From contig JACDTU010000002.1 in NCBI GenBank assembly GCA_022376465.1, positions 2,790,001-2,854,000 of the forward strand: a stretch of 64,000 bases of DNA. The letters run 5' to 3'. Shown here piece after piece: positions 54,380 through 64,000 of the stretch. Position numbers and translations under genes: made by a program. Below the pieces are notes generated by a model. It was not told the DNA's origin, ran no database searches, and worked only from the letters and a program-made list of their open reading frames with translations. Position 1 is the stretch's first letter; every line of letters begins with the position of its first letter. This DNA is from Cubamyces lactineus. Its lineage: Eukaryota > Basidiomycota > Agaricomycetes > Polyporales > Polyporaceae.

Positions 54380-54908
54380 TGTTACGCTTTCGAGCGTGAC
54401 TCTTAAACTATCAAGCCTTAAGACGTTAATGAATAGAGAGCCTGTATCTATCTGTTTACTAGCCCTAGCTTGTTGAAGATAAGCGCATAGTAATTTGTTC
54501 AGTAAAAGCAAGTTAACAAGCAACCCAGGTTCGTAATTCGCGAAGAGACTGAAAGCTGAGGGTCGCTCTGTGGCATTGCCTCTTATATACATGTACAGAG
54601 ACCCAAAAGAGGAAGGTTCTAGCGTATTCAAGGACTTTCTGGTACGTCGTAGTCAGCGCTAGATGAACCTAGTACCACTGTGGCAGTGCTGCTGTGCACT
54701 GCGGGCGGCTGCGCAGAAGCGACTGTGCACCCCTATATGTTAAGTATAGAGTAAGTGCTAGAAAGTCCTGGCTGAAACAAGAATGTTCCTATCCTAAAGA
54801 ACCATAGCTACAATCCTAGAGCCCACCATACTTGTATCATACGGAGAAAGTAATAAAAACCATCACCTGATTGTAAAGTTTGTAAACACCTATTCTACAT
54901 TTGTAATA
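54380..54908 (-). repeat. 5' LTR of outer gypsy element
   Basis: It is 529 bp and co-linear with 32574-33101. The last 130 bp on plus carry many CG to TG/CA changes (for example CCGTATCGTAC has become TTGTATCATAC), and the end reads TTGTAATA instead of TCGTAACA. Confidence 0.85.
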
Positions 54909-55358
54909 GGGGAAACTTGCTGCTTGTGATTCTGTGGCCCAAGTGAAGGTATGCACCTTTTAAATTTGCATACAGCCTCATGCTCATGATCTGCCAGTGT
55001 CTCATGGCCCCAATCACATCATTGATGCCCACAGCTACAGGTACCCAAGTAATCCTCAACCTCTCCGTCGACACTGAGAGCACACTGATCATACTCTAGC
55101 AGGCCTCAGCATCTTCACCATCAAGGTTGGCAAGAGCGTCCAGGCACTCACAAAGATAATGTGTGTGGCTTACGTGACCAAGGGCCTCCTAAAGGAAGCA
55201 TCAGCGCAAGGTCACTGGACAGTCGCCAAAGCCAGGGTGGCCTACACAGAAGTGCACGATCTTCAATTATGCAATGTACAAATTCCATGCAATGCGCGAC
55301 TACCCTGCCACTATCCATGCCTATGGCACTACTGACAATTACAGTACTCAGATTGTTT
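54909..55358. other. Unassigned sequence
   Basis: No ORF or terminal repeat was recognised. It is likely decayed transposon sequence. Confidence 0.4.
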
Positions 55359-55903
55359 CCTTCATTCTATGGGACTACCACTGCTCATATATATGTATTG
55401 TGGGAAAATGTTAGAACAATAGAACCCCTAACAACAATGAGTGTCTTTGGTTGGGCATAAAAGGGAAACAAAGAGACATGAACAATAACAAGTCACACAA
55501 TAGAACTAGAGAACAATAAACTCTTTTGACCAAAGTGACTGACAAAAGGGAATCAGAACAATAACACCTTCACACAATTAGCCATTATGTGCTTTGTTGT
55601 TCCACCAATTGGTTCCTTAAAAGAGATTTTACATTAACTTCCTACTACATGACATGATCGCTGTGAGTCGTTCCTGGTTCCAACAATTCCAGCAGGTCTT
55701 GAATGCTGTCGCCTTGCTCAATGTTGTCCATCTCGGTCTCTACCATGGATCCTTCATTGGCATCCTCCAAGTCGATCGGATCTGTCTGCGTCCCAACATC
55801 CACCATCACAGCCACGTGCATATCTATCTCCGCCCAGTACTGGAGACTAAGCGGCGTTGACAAGAGGATAGTAAGGTCTTCCTCTGCCCGATTCCTATGA
55901 TGT
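55359..55903. repeat. Left arm of a 545-bp inverted repeat
   Basis: It is the reverse complement of 57019-57563 with mostly transition differences. It contains a likely LTR piece (CATATATATGTATTGTGGG, CTTTGGTTGGGCATAAAAGG) and exon 2 of the accessory ORF. Confidence 0.85.
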
Positions 55904-56460
55904 TGGACATCCACCCCACACTTTAGAATCAACGTCCTCATTGAGAGAAGGAGAACTCACTGATATGCGGCCAGAAAGTAGCGTCTCATACCCACAAAAG
56001 GTAGAGACCGTGCAATCCGCATGAAAAATGGAACTTCCACTTGCCGCACTGGAACCAGGTAGTCCACTGCAAAGAGAGGATATGGTTGAGTATCGGCGAC
56101 AAGAAAGTTGACAGGAATGTTCCACCCAGGGATGAAGAACATGGCACCGTAGAGTTCGTCCATGACAATGTCGACTGGTTCAAAGAGAGCGATCAACCCT
56201 GGGATGTTGTCATCCCTGTAGGTTGGACTATTATAGTACGCGACCATGTTGGGGATGACCGGGTGCCATCGCTCGGGGAGGAGAGTGTACCGGGACAAAG
56301 TGAACAGATAATGAACATTTTCATCCCGCCCAATGCCAATGGCTGCCAACTCCTCCTTCCTCAACTTGCGCCTCTGGATATGGGTCGATTGGTCTGAATC
56401 CAGTCCAAGGGTGGTGACTTGAAGCAGTGTAATAGAAGCAGCGAAGGTGAATGTGTACAT
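55645..56460 (-). CDS. Spliced accessory ORF of a gypsy relic
   Basis: Exons 56460-55961 and 55894-55645 are joined by a 66-nt GTGAGT..ATAG intron, giving 249 residues. It starts MYTFTFAASITLLQ, which could be a weak signal peptide. LFTLSRYTLLPERWHPVIPN, FEPVDIVMDELYGAMFFIPG and NIPVNFLVADTQPYPLFAVD follow. Exon 2 adds an acidic tail (DVGTQTDPIDLEDANEGSMV, ELLEPGTTHSDHVM). The family is not recognised. It follows an integrase C-terminal relic in the same direction, so it sits between pol and the LTR. A second copy of exon 2 lies inverted at 57024-57277. It may still be intact despite the decayed pol. Confidence 0.55.
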
Positions 56461-56659
56461 AGTGTGGTCGACAGAAGACGTAGGTGGTCAGTGTGCGGGG
56501 AGTAATAAGGAGGAAGGAGAAGAAAGGCAAAGTTGTGTCGAGTACTTCCCTTCTTGAGTGTTAATCATCACTACTGCGGTCGTCTATAGAAGTTTCTGAT
56601 TCTTCCTCTGATGACATCTCATCCCGATCGTGACTTTTCCCATTCAGATCTCAGTGAAG

Positions 56660-57010
56660 TCAGGGTTTGTACGGTAGAAGCCTAAATGACGCAAATCCTT
56701 GTCTAAGGAATGTTCCATCAAGCTCACGTAGCACGTACGCTCCACCCTTTGTGATCCGATGAATGATGTATGGTCCGGCATATCGTGGAGTATATTTGTT
56801 GGTTAATCCCGCATCTCGGGCCAAGTTCCGTATCAGCACAAGTGACCCGGGTGATCAGGGAATTTGCTGCAGCCTATGGCTAAAGCGCTTTTCAAATTGG
56901 ACCTTTGATATAAGCCTCAACCCTTTGATGGCATCACTAGCCCTTTAGATATCTTTGGGATGTTTCTCCAGCTGACGAATTCGCAGCGCTAATAGCTCTG
57001 ATGTATCAAT
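56660..57010 (-). pseudogene. Gypsy integrase C-terminal remnant
   Basis: The minus strand encodes PGSLVLIRNLARDAGLTNKY, TPRYAGPYIIHRITKGGAYV and LRELDGTFLRQGFASFRLLP. This is the same GPY-type tail as in the nested element (RPRYTGPLVVVSRNRGGAYV) but clearly diverged. Stops lie upstream. Confidence 0.75.
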
Positions 57011-57018
57011 CCTGGCTT

Positions 57019-57563
57019 ACATCATAGGAATCGGGCAGAGGAAGACCTTACTATCCTCCTGTCGATGCCGCTTAGTCTCTGGTACTGGGCAGAGATAGAT
57101 ATGCACGCAGCTGTGATGGTGGACGTTGAGACGCAGACAGATCCGGTCGACTTGGAGGATGCCAATGAAGGATCCATGGTAGAGACCGAGATGGACAACA
57201 TTGAGCAAGGCGACAGCATTCAAGACCTGCTGGAATTGTTGGAACCAGGAACGACTCACAGCGATCATGTCATGTAGTAGGAAGTTAATGTAAAATCTCT
57301 TTTAAGGAACCAATTGGTGGAACAACGAAGCACATGTTGGCTAATTGTGTGAAGGTGTTATTGTTCTGATTCCCTTTTGTCAGTCACTTTGGCCAAAGAG
57401 TTTATTGTTCTCTAGTTCTATTGTTTGACTTGTTATTGTTCATGTCTCTTTGTTTCCCTTTTATGTCCAACTAAAGACATTCATTGTTGTTAGGGATTCT
57501 ATTGTTCCAACATTTTCCCACGATACATATATATAAGTAGTGGTAGTCCCATAGAATGAAGGG
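57019..57563. repeat. Right arm of the 545-bp inverted repeat
   Basis: It begins 26 bases upstream of the exon-2 sequence, inside the intron (ACATCATAGGAATCGG), and ends at GTCCCATAGAATGAAGG. It carries a plus-strand copy of exon 2 of the accessory ORF (MVDVETQTDPVDLEDANEGS). Confidence 0.85.
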
Positions 57564-59494
57564 AGCTTTTTTCCCACCTGAGCTTTAGCCTCTCATAAGT
57601 GCAGAGGTAGTGAAGTCCTGTGAGAACTTGTCGACATCGTCAATCAAGCCTTAGTCATTGTCATCAGACCTATACCGAGGTCTTCGTAAACTACCTGAGG
57701 ACAATCTGAGTCCTATCCAAGCCACTTTTGTTCTACAAACGAACTCGTGGAGTGTTCTTGATCTAATGTCTGATCCAGTCACTTCAGTTGGAGGTTGGTT
57801 TTATCAGATCAACTTTCGTGCACGTCATGTCGGACACAAGCATGGTTATTGTGGTGCAGCAACACCTGTGGTCCACCATACTGCGGGCATCCTCTATTAA
57901 GGACCACATGCACTTGAACTTAAGTGGCCGCAAAGCAAGCACAGTCACTGTTTCCATACAGAGGCTGAATTATAATGAAGCTGTAGTATTACACCTCTGA
58001 GCGCAATTTCTACATAGTGTATGCACATCTCTGATAGCAAACACAAACACGGACCTCAAACCGTACAATGACACTTGTGTTGATGCAGTAAGTCTGAGGG
58101 GTTGTTGACCTTATTGTCATTGCGAAGGTGACATTGTGGACGAGGAAGAGGAAGAAGTCAGCGAACCAGCTGGCCATGGCTGCCCCAAGGATCATGTCGA
58201 CAGGACTGTACAGGTTCTTGCAGAGGAGATGTCAAACTTTCTTCCCCCAGTCACACAGCTCCGGGTTGATCAGAATCGTGAATCCAGAGCCATATGTAGT
58301 AGGATGGCTGATGATACTGTTGGATTCCGGATAGGTGATCCCTATGCAAATGAGATTGACCAATGACAGACACTTGTTTCCTGCACAAAAGAGTGGTAAA
58401 CACTTGCTGTACAGGAGATGTATGACATCTAGACATCTAAACTCACTATGCTTCTTAGTCCAGGCTGTGCTAATGGACTTGCAAGTCAGAAGCTCGTGTA
58501 CAGAGAAAGACAATGCATGTGTGAAATTTATAATGGCTTTCTCAGCATGAACACAACTGTTTGCTCCTCTTCCCATGGCAATGTTCCTATGGCAACATGT
58601 GCACAAAAGCGATGCCACTTGGTGGTCAGCTAGGTCACACACTGATGCCCAGCTTCAAGGTTTCGCCCCAGGAGATATCAGGAATGAATTTCAAAATGAG
58701 GGAGCCAAGGTCACGAGCAAGATCACAATGCCAATTGCTGAAGTTAGTCTCAAATTGCTCCTTGGCCCCATGTCGGTCCTGGTAGTTGCCTGTGACTGAT
58801 GAGGCAAGATCCCAAGTTGATCCAAGCATGAATGGATGGCTCCATTGACATGCACCTGTTTGGCAGACATACCATGTCAAGAATGAGGCTGATGTGCTCT
58901 TCATTGGTGATTTGTATCTTGTTGCTGACATGCTTTGCAATGAGGGACACCATGTCTTCTGTGAATGAACACCATGTGATCTGAGCCAAGAGGCAGAACT
59001 TCTTGCCCATGAGGGAGTCATCATCTCAAACTGGCTTCTTGCTGCACTGCACCCTCGTTCTATTCGACCAGTCAAAGTGTGCAAGATGGCTCTGCATGTT
59101 GAGCACAGCAAGGAAGGCAGCATGCAAATTGCATTATGAGGCAAGTCATAGGTAATGACTTGGGCGCACTTGGACACTGTGAGCAGGTGTTCATCTTGGG
59201 ATGAACCGGCGAATGCTGAAGCGAGATGGTAAGTGGGTAATGGCGGTTGGTGTTCCAAGTCAGAGAAGGTCATGCAGGCAAAGATTGAGCTGGCGCAACT
59301 CAAGCTCAGAAGCAGGTACAGTGATGAGTAGAGCACTATAGACAGCATACCACAGAGTGTGAAGTGTCGGCAACTTCAAACCCAGAAGAGTCAGATGTTG
59401 AGAGTGAGTAAGATGTCAAGCATACAGTGTCAGCAAGATTCCGGTCTCTAGTGAAAGAGTGAGGCTGTTCTAGCCAACCCCACACTTGATAGAG
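57564..59494. other. Unassigned repeat-like sequence
   Basis: The first part (to about 58000) may continue an LTR. A minus-strand frame at 59348-58635 starts with a hydrophobic stretch (IVLYSSLYLLLSLSCASSIF), but codon choice and the competing frame argue for a decayed gene. I cannot assign it. Confidence 0.35.
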
Positions 59495-59779
59495 TGTGGT
59501 GTCACCCCGTCCTTTCAAAGTTCAAACCGGTGGATGTAAGGAGGGAGCGGAGATTTAGTGTTTCAATGACATTGTGTGTACATATGATATATAATGAACA
59601 ATCATCGCCTATCCTACAGAGTTATTCGAGCTCTAAGCACATTGACAACGCAAGTCAAGACCCTCTGAATCACCAGGAGTGTACTATGCGGGTCAGGTGT
59701 ACCATACTGACAGGGCCACAGGAGGAAAAGCACATTGGGCTGGTCTCCTATTGTACAGTCAAGACTATGGGTTCAGTCA
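59495..59779 (+). repeat. Solo-LTR-like repeat, copy 1
   Basis: It runs TGTGGTGTCACCCCGTCC...GGTTCAGTCA. The inverted partner at 61895-62135 shares CCGTCCTTTCAAAGTTCAAA, GGAGGGAGCGGAGAT, CAAGTCAAGACCCTC.GAATC and ACAGTCAAGACTATGGG. It has TG..CA ends. It includes an extra segment of about 40 nt. Confidence 0.6.
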
Positions 59780-60034
59780 CAATCATCGAAGTCATGAAAC
59801 ATTGCCCCTCCTAGCATTGGCTATCTATCCTTTTGTTAATAATTCCACTACCGACCAGATCATACCACACCATGACTGCAACAACCCCCTCACTCACACC
59901 CCTTCTGGGGCAGATAGAGACTTTGATGCTGATATCAGATGTGTGTAAGACTGCAAATGACTTTGAGCTGCTAAGGGCTACCCAGCAATTGACCCTTGCA
60001 GCCTTCAAGGCTTGTATGCAATGGGGAAGGGAAT
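59780..60034. other. Unassigned sequence between repeats
   Basis: No feature was recognised in this stretch. Confidence 0.35.
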
Positions 60035-60400
60035 GTAAAGCTTCTGAATAAAGAAGGCCACATCCAGGCAATAATACTCCTCCTGTAAAATGGCCCATAG
60101 CTCCTCACAGTTACATGGGAGAGGATCGTGGGCGCGCACACGGTGATCTAGCTCGTTCCAGACCTGCTCGATGATGTCCATGTCAGGAGAGGATGAGGGC
60201 CAGGGGAGAAAGAGGATGTTGTGAGTGGCAAACGACTGCTGCGCGAGCTTGGAGGTGTGTCTGCGGTCATTGTCTTGCTGGAAAATGAAGGTGCATGGGG
60301 AAAGTTGATAGTCTTGAAGGGTGCCCAGGAGGGACTCCCCGAGGATGGCGCAGTACTTCTTGGCATCTATGGTTCTGGTGATCTAATGAAGTTGATGGAG
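60035..60400 (-). pseudogene. Tc1-like transposase remnant (catalytic part)
   Basis: On minus: KYCAILGESLLGTLQDYQLS, TFIFQQDNDRRHTSKLAQQS, LPWPSSSPDMDIIEQVWNEL and RVRAHDPLPCNCEELWAILQ. The D of FQQDND and the E of IIEQVW are the last two DDE residues of a Tc1-family transposase. Stops on both sides leave only this fragment. Confidence 0.8.
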
Positions 60401-60559
60401 TCATTTGGCTGAGGCTGGACAGTGTCACTCAAGCCCATGGCTTCTGAAATCTTGTGAGCTACCATTGTTGCTTCATTAACGTCTTTGCTCCTGTTGCTGG
60501 CCTGCTCTACAACCTCTTGAAGGGAGATCCATGAGAATGAGCACCTGTCGAATGGTTAG

Positions 60560-61520
60560 CTGACTGCAAATGACTCCTGCCTTCAGAAGTGGCAAGGGTA
60601 TACCAAGGGCTCGCCCATCCTCATCTGCACTGGCCATGGATCCTTGAAATATTTCCTGTCACAAAAGCAGCTCAATCACCATCTTGCCTGCTTCGCTGAC
60701 AACATTGCCCACTTTGACATGAAAATTATCTACCAGTTCAGTTGGAACCAGCTTGCTGCAGATGCCTTGTCAAGATGTCCAGGGCACAATTTTGGAGCAA
60801 TGGCTTGCGGATAGCAGTGCGGAGCCATCACAGTGAGGGGACATTCTTCAGAATGCCTTGCTTGGAGACAGGTCAATAGCAGACAAGGCCATGCCATCAT
60901 TGGGGTACACACATCTTCTTTGCAATGCCCAAGCCCTTGTTCGAGAAATTGACATGGACATAGGACATTTGTGGGTGTGCACAGTTGTTGGCACCACTCC
61001 ATACGTGTGCCAGGATCCCCAGCATTACCAAGCTGGCAGAAGATGTCATCTGCCACTGCAATGAGTGTCAATTCAACTGTTGTGAACACCTCCAGCCACA
61101 GCCACTTCACCCGCTACTTCATGCCCATGTCTTCGACTGTTGGGCATTAGACTGCATAAGGCCCTTGTAGAAGACAAAGAAGGGCAATCAGCACATCTTG
61201 ATGGCGATGGACCATGGTACCAACCTCACCTATACAACAGCCCACCCCGCACATGAGGCTGTCCATTCACTCCTCCGGTAAACCTGAGTCAATGAAGCTT
61301 CATCCATGCTGGGACAGACTGTTCATTGTCCATGACCTAACAGATCACAATACCTATCAGCTCTGCGCACCCGGAGCGGCTACATCCTACAAACCTTGTA
61401 CAATGCTGAATGCCTCAAGCCCTACCACAGCTCCATTCCGGAGCTGCTGCTATGGCATGCCTCCACTGACCGCTAGCGACATGATGCCAAGGTTAGCTTC
61501 AAGCAAAGTCTGGAAGCCAG
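60560..61520 (+). pseudogene. Ty3/gypsy RNase H-integrase remnant
   Basis: Plus-strand words are ILICTGHGSLKYFLSQKQLN, AHFDMKIIYQFSWNQLAADA and LSRCP (RNase H/connection). CHCNECQFN (integrase CXXC), FDCWALDCIRPL and MAMDHGTNLTYTTAHP (first catalytic region) follow. KLHPCWDRLFIVHDLTDHNT with a GPF-like core is the C-terminus. Many stops and shifts are present, and a central part of the integrase is missing. Confidence 0.7.
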
Positions 61521-61894
61521 GAGAGGAGCCTAAAGCTTAAGTAAGGCTCTCCATCATGCAGCCAAGGTATTCTAGACACCACAAAAGAGACCGTTCAAAG
61601 CATTCAAAACAAATGTGCCTTGCCGTGCTAGCGCATCCTAACAAAGAGAGTATGTCTGTAAGTCACCAAATGGCCAATGTTCACTTACCTCTTGGCCTTC
61701 CCATTTGCATTCTAGAGCTTCTTGGTGTCATCCATGTCGCCCTGTGTACAGGGCCATACTTGACAGTGCAAGTCCTGGAGGAGGGGATGGTTTTGGTATG
61801 TGCCCAAAACTGTTTTGTTGGTGTTTGTGTCTGCCAGTTAGCTGACCCTGCTATCACCGACTCTATTTCCCCTTTTACTTCGTTTGGCTTATAG
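61521..61894. other. Unassigned sequence
   Basis: No feature was recognised between the pol remnant and the LTR-like repeat. Confidence 0.35.
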
Positions 61895-62135
61895 TGACCA
61901 AGCCCATAGTCTTGACTGTATGATAGCACCACAACACCTGACTTGCATAGTGCGCTCCTGGTGATTCCGAGGGTCTTGACTTGCGTCATTGATGGGCTCA
62001 GAGCTCAGACAACTCCGTAAGATAGGAGATGATTGTTCATGTATATATGTACGTACGATGTTGTTGAAACACTACATCTCCGCTCCCTCCTCACTTCCAC
62101 CGGTTTGAACTTTGAAAGGACGGAGCAACACCACA
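61895..62135 (-). repeat. Solo-LTR-like repeat, copy 2 (inverted)
   Basis: It is the inverted partner of 59495-59779. Its outer end reads GGACGGAGCAACACCACA on plus. Confidence 0.6.
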
Positions 62136-62825
62136 TCCTAAATGATACACATGTCTTACAGACCATCCATACATATGCTGGAAGTACTCCCGCTGGATGC
62201 TTCTACTGCATCCACTCCTGTACTCACAGAGCAAAGCTATTTGTCCCATGCATAGCAGCAGCCATGTGTCCCTGTAAGGCCATGACAAGGGTCACAAAAC
62301 AATTGCAGAAGAAAAGGGTGAATGGAAGCGCCCAGTGGGTGGGCAAAGAGGAATTGTTGAGGAACAACAAAGATTTGTATTCCAGAGAGTGGATGGTCAC
62401 AAGCACACTTTCCCCTCAGAGGAGCACTGAGATATGCTGGATGCATATCTCCTTCCATATTGATACTAGATTTGGAAGAACCATCTCCAGCACTGAACAG
62501 AAGAGCTCCACCTCAGTTTGCGACAAGTTGTTAAGTCATAGAGCGCTTCCACATGATTATTTCTGACAGGAGGCTTGCTCGACCTGCATTTATATGCGTT
62601 GGTACCAACTATACATGTCAGTAGTCGCCAATTATTCATCTATGGTGGTGCACACTCCAGTGCTGAGTAAGGCAGTATGGACAAGGAAGAGATTGCAAGG
62701 TGGCACAAGAGGGTGCACCACGCTCAGCCGCATAGACAGCCCAATACTCCCCCTTCATGCCATGCGTCAGGCGTATAGGCCCATGCGTGAGACAAGAGCC
62801 TTGAAGTGCCGGCAGGGGAGAGCCT
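62136..62825. other. Unassigned sequence
   Basis: Open frames here are short and conflict between strands. It may continue the copia remnant, but no motif is recognisable. Confidence 0.35.
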
Positions 62826-63390
62826 TCATGAGAGTGTCAGCAATGTTGTCCTTGGAGGCGCAGTTGGGTGGCCATCACCTTGCAAGAGGCAACCGGCTTG
62901 TGTACGAAGTGGTAAGATATGCTTTGTATGGGCATGAGAGACTTGCGCATTTGCAGACGCGATGGTGCTCTGGTTGTCAGCAACAAGGTTGGTCAGATTG
63001 CCGGGTTCAAATCCAAGTTTGGTGAGCAAGGCATGCAGCCACGTAATTCTGGATGTTGCAAGGCTGGCTGCTATATACTTGGCTTCTATCGAAGACTTTG
63101 TGATGGTGCATTGCTTGCATGAGGACCAAAAGACAGGGCCACCGGCAAGGAGGAAAACTTGACCAAATATGGAGCATTGGTCATCCGGGTCATTACCCCA
63201 GCCAGTGTCAGCATAGCCAAAAGGCTTGAGTGCCATCATGGAGTCTTTGTGTCGGTAATTGATGCGGAGGTTGCGGGTCTCTTTGAGGTAATGAAGCACG
63301 CACTTGGCTGCAGTGATGTGTTTGGCTGCTGGATTGCTTGAGTACTAACTGAGCTGTTGGACAGTGTGCATAATAATTCGGGCCGTTGCT
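62826..63390 (-). pseudogene. Ty1/copia RNase H remnant
   Basis: On minus: VLHYLKETRNLRINYRHKDS, FGYADTGWGNDPDDQCSIFG, QVFLLAGGPVFWSSCKQCTI, SSIEAKYIAASLATSRITWL and LVADNQSTIASANAQVSHAH. These hold the D, E and D of copia RNase H, then TKHI. The RT end (VQQLS, a stop, YSSNP) is just upstream, before the repeat at 63391 cuts it off. Frameshifts follow TKHI. Confidence 0.82.
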
Positions 63391-63652
63391 GCAAAGCTTG
63401 TTGGTTTTCCTCCTTTCTGGACAGTGGCCCTGCCGAGTTTGGGGTTTGCCCTTACTTGGTGGAGTATGCTATTAATGGAATCTATGGGATTACTGAAGTC
63501 TATTGAACCTACTGAGATCTGACCCCTACTACTCAGGCCGTAACAATCTCAAAACCTCCCAGAAACCTCCGATAACTACCAGAAAACTTCCTCAACGTAC
63601 TCTGGAATGTACTGATAGAGCTGGTATAGTTTCCCCTAACTAACCCACACTA
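63391..63652 (-). repeat. Copia-type LTR-like repeat, copy 2
   Basis: It matches 32310-32566 over its length (GCAAAGCTTGTTGGTTTTCC ... AGTTTCCCCTAACTAACCCA). It directly interrupts or borders the copia RNase H remnant. Confidence 0.6.
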
Positions 63653-64000
63653 GTGTTGCCACAAGTTCAGCTAAGCCAAGGAAAGCTTGTCAGCTTTGGT
63701 CCAACTTGAAAAGTAAGCTCATGCAAGCCAAGTCGGCAAGCTGGCTTGTTCGCAATTGCCTGTTTGGGTGGAAATTCCAACCATTGATGTGCGAGACTTG
63801 GAAAGCTTCGTGACGCCTCCTGCCAGTGAGTCCTGGTTGAACATCTTGGTGTTCGTATCTGTGATATTATGCAAATCCTTTGTGACTAGTAAAGTAGGAT
63901 GTAACAAGCTATTCATTACCGAGTAGATCCTCAAGCTCATTGAATTTCCTGGCTGCCAGCAATTTGTGGGCAATGGCTGTCTATAGAGTAGTCTGCTTCA
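63653..64000. other. Unassigned window end
   Basis: A minus frame (63973-63719) is open to the window edge but gives no recognisable motif. It may be more transposon sequence. Confidence 0.35.

Larger units (their letters stand above)
32574..54908 (-). mobile_element. Defective chromodomain-type Ty3/gypsy retrotransposon, interrupted
   Basis: LTRs at 54380-54908 (5') and 32574-33101 (3') enclose gag, protease, RT, RNase H, integrase, chromodomain and an extra ORF, all on minus. Without the nested 13,957-bp insertion it would be about 8.4 kb. Gag, the RT/RNase H region and pol contain stops. The left flank GCATG (32569-32573) is not repeated after 54908, so no target duplication survives. LTR differences cluster in the outer part of the 5' LTR and are largely CG to TG/CA. 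Confidence 0.88.

Noticed and set aside
58635..59348. Minus-strand frame with hydrophobic start, considered as a secreted or membrane protein
   Set aside because: A competing frame in the same interval looks equally protein-like and both are broken. It is most likely a decayed sequence of unknown origin.
63000..63020. GGTTCAAATCC resembling a tRNA B box
   Set aside because: It lies within the copia RNase H reading frame and no A box or cloverleaf is present. No tRNA or rRNA gene was recognised in the window.

Overview
The window is from a filamentous basidiomycete, most likely a mushroom-forming agaricomycete. The evidence is short (about 45-70 nt) and very frequent introns, compact GC-rich genes with pyrimidine-rich upstream regions, basidiomycete-type proteins (Zn2Cys6 factor, HET-domain protein, PIG-X/Pbn1), and chromoviral Ty3/gypsy elements. 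Gene models were built by hand from reading frames and GT..AG (two GC..AG) junctions. Coding lengths were checked for frame, but no transcript data were available.

Region 1 (1-26862) is gene-dense euchromatin: NOC4 (5' partial), a Zn2Cys6 transcription factor, NUP37, a 58-residue one-TM protein, UMP/CMP kinase, a DAG-kinase-domain protein, a frameshifted HET-domain gene, a nitrilase/omega-amidase, a class I DnaJ with CaaX box, a Rho GTPase, PIG-X/Pbn1, a bifunctional PFK2/FBPase2, a type II membrane glycosyltransferase and polynucleotide kinase-phosphatase. These are housekeeping genes in ribosome assembly, nuclear pore, nucleotide and glycolytic control, prenylated signalling/chaperone proteins, GPI/glycan synthesis and DNA repair. 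They share no single pathway. Several pairs are divergent with 170-360 bp between start codons.

Region 2 (26863-64000) is a transposon pile. It holds decayed LTRs, a solo LTR with a 5-bp target duplication, a 505-bp TIR element with TA duplication, Tc1-like transposase remnants, gypsy and copia pol remnants, and inverted repeat pairs. Its core is a defective chromodomain-type gypsy element (32574-54908, minus strand). A second, near-pristine 13,957-bp gypsy element (36138-50094, plus strand) is inserted in its RNase H/integrase region with an ACGA target duplication.

The young nested element is the most unusual object. It has two 1075-bp LTRs that differ at only two sites I could find. It has overlapping gag-pro and pol frames, and an internal copy of its 3' polypurine tract plus adjoining hairpin within pol. 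Between pol and the 3' LTR lies a 4.7-kb module whose credible genes all run antisense and are interrupted by introns: a 635-residue cysteine-rich protein and two helical proteins of 217 and 181 residues. The outer chromoviral element carries its own extra sense ORF after pol, and a primer-binding site complementary to the predicted 5' end of its own transcript (Tf1-style self-priming). A third gypsy relic (55.6-57.0 kb) has a spliced accessory ORF in the same position.
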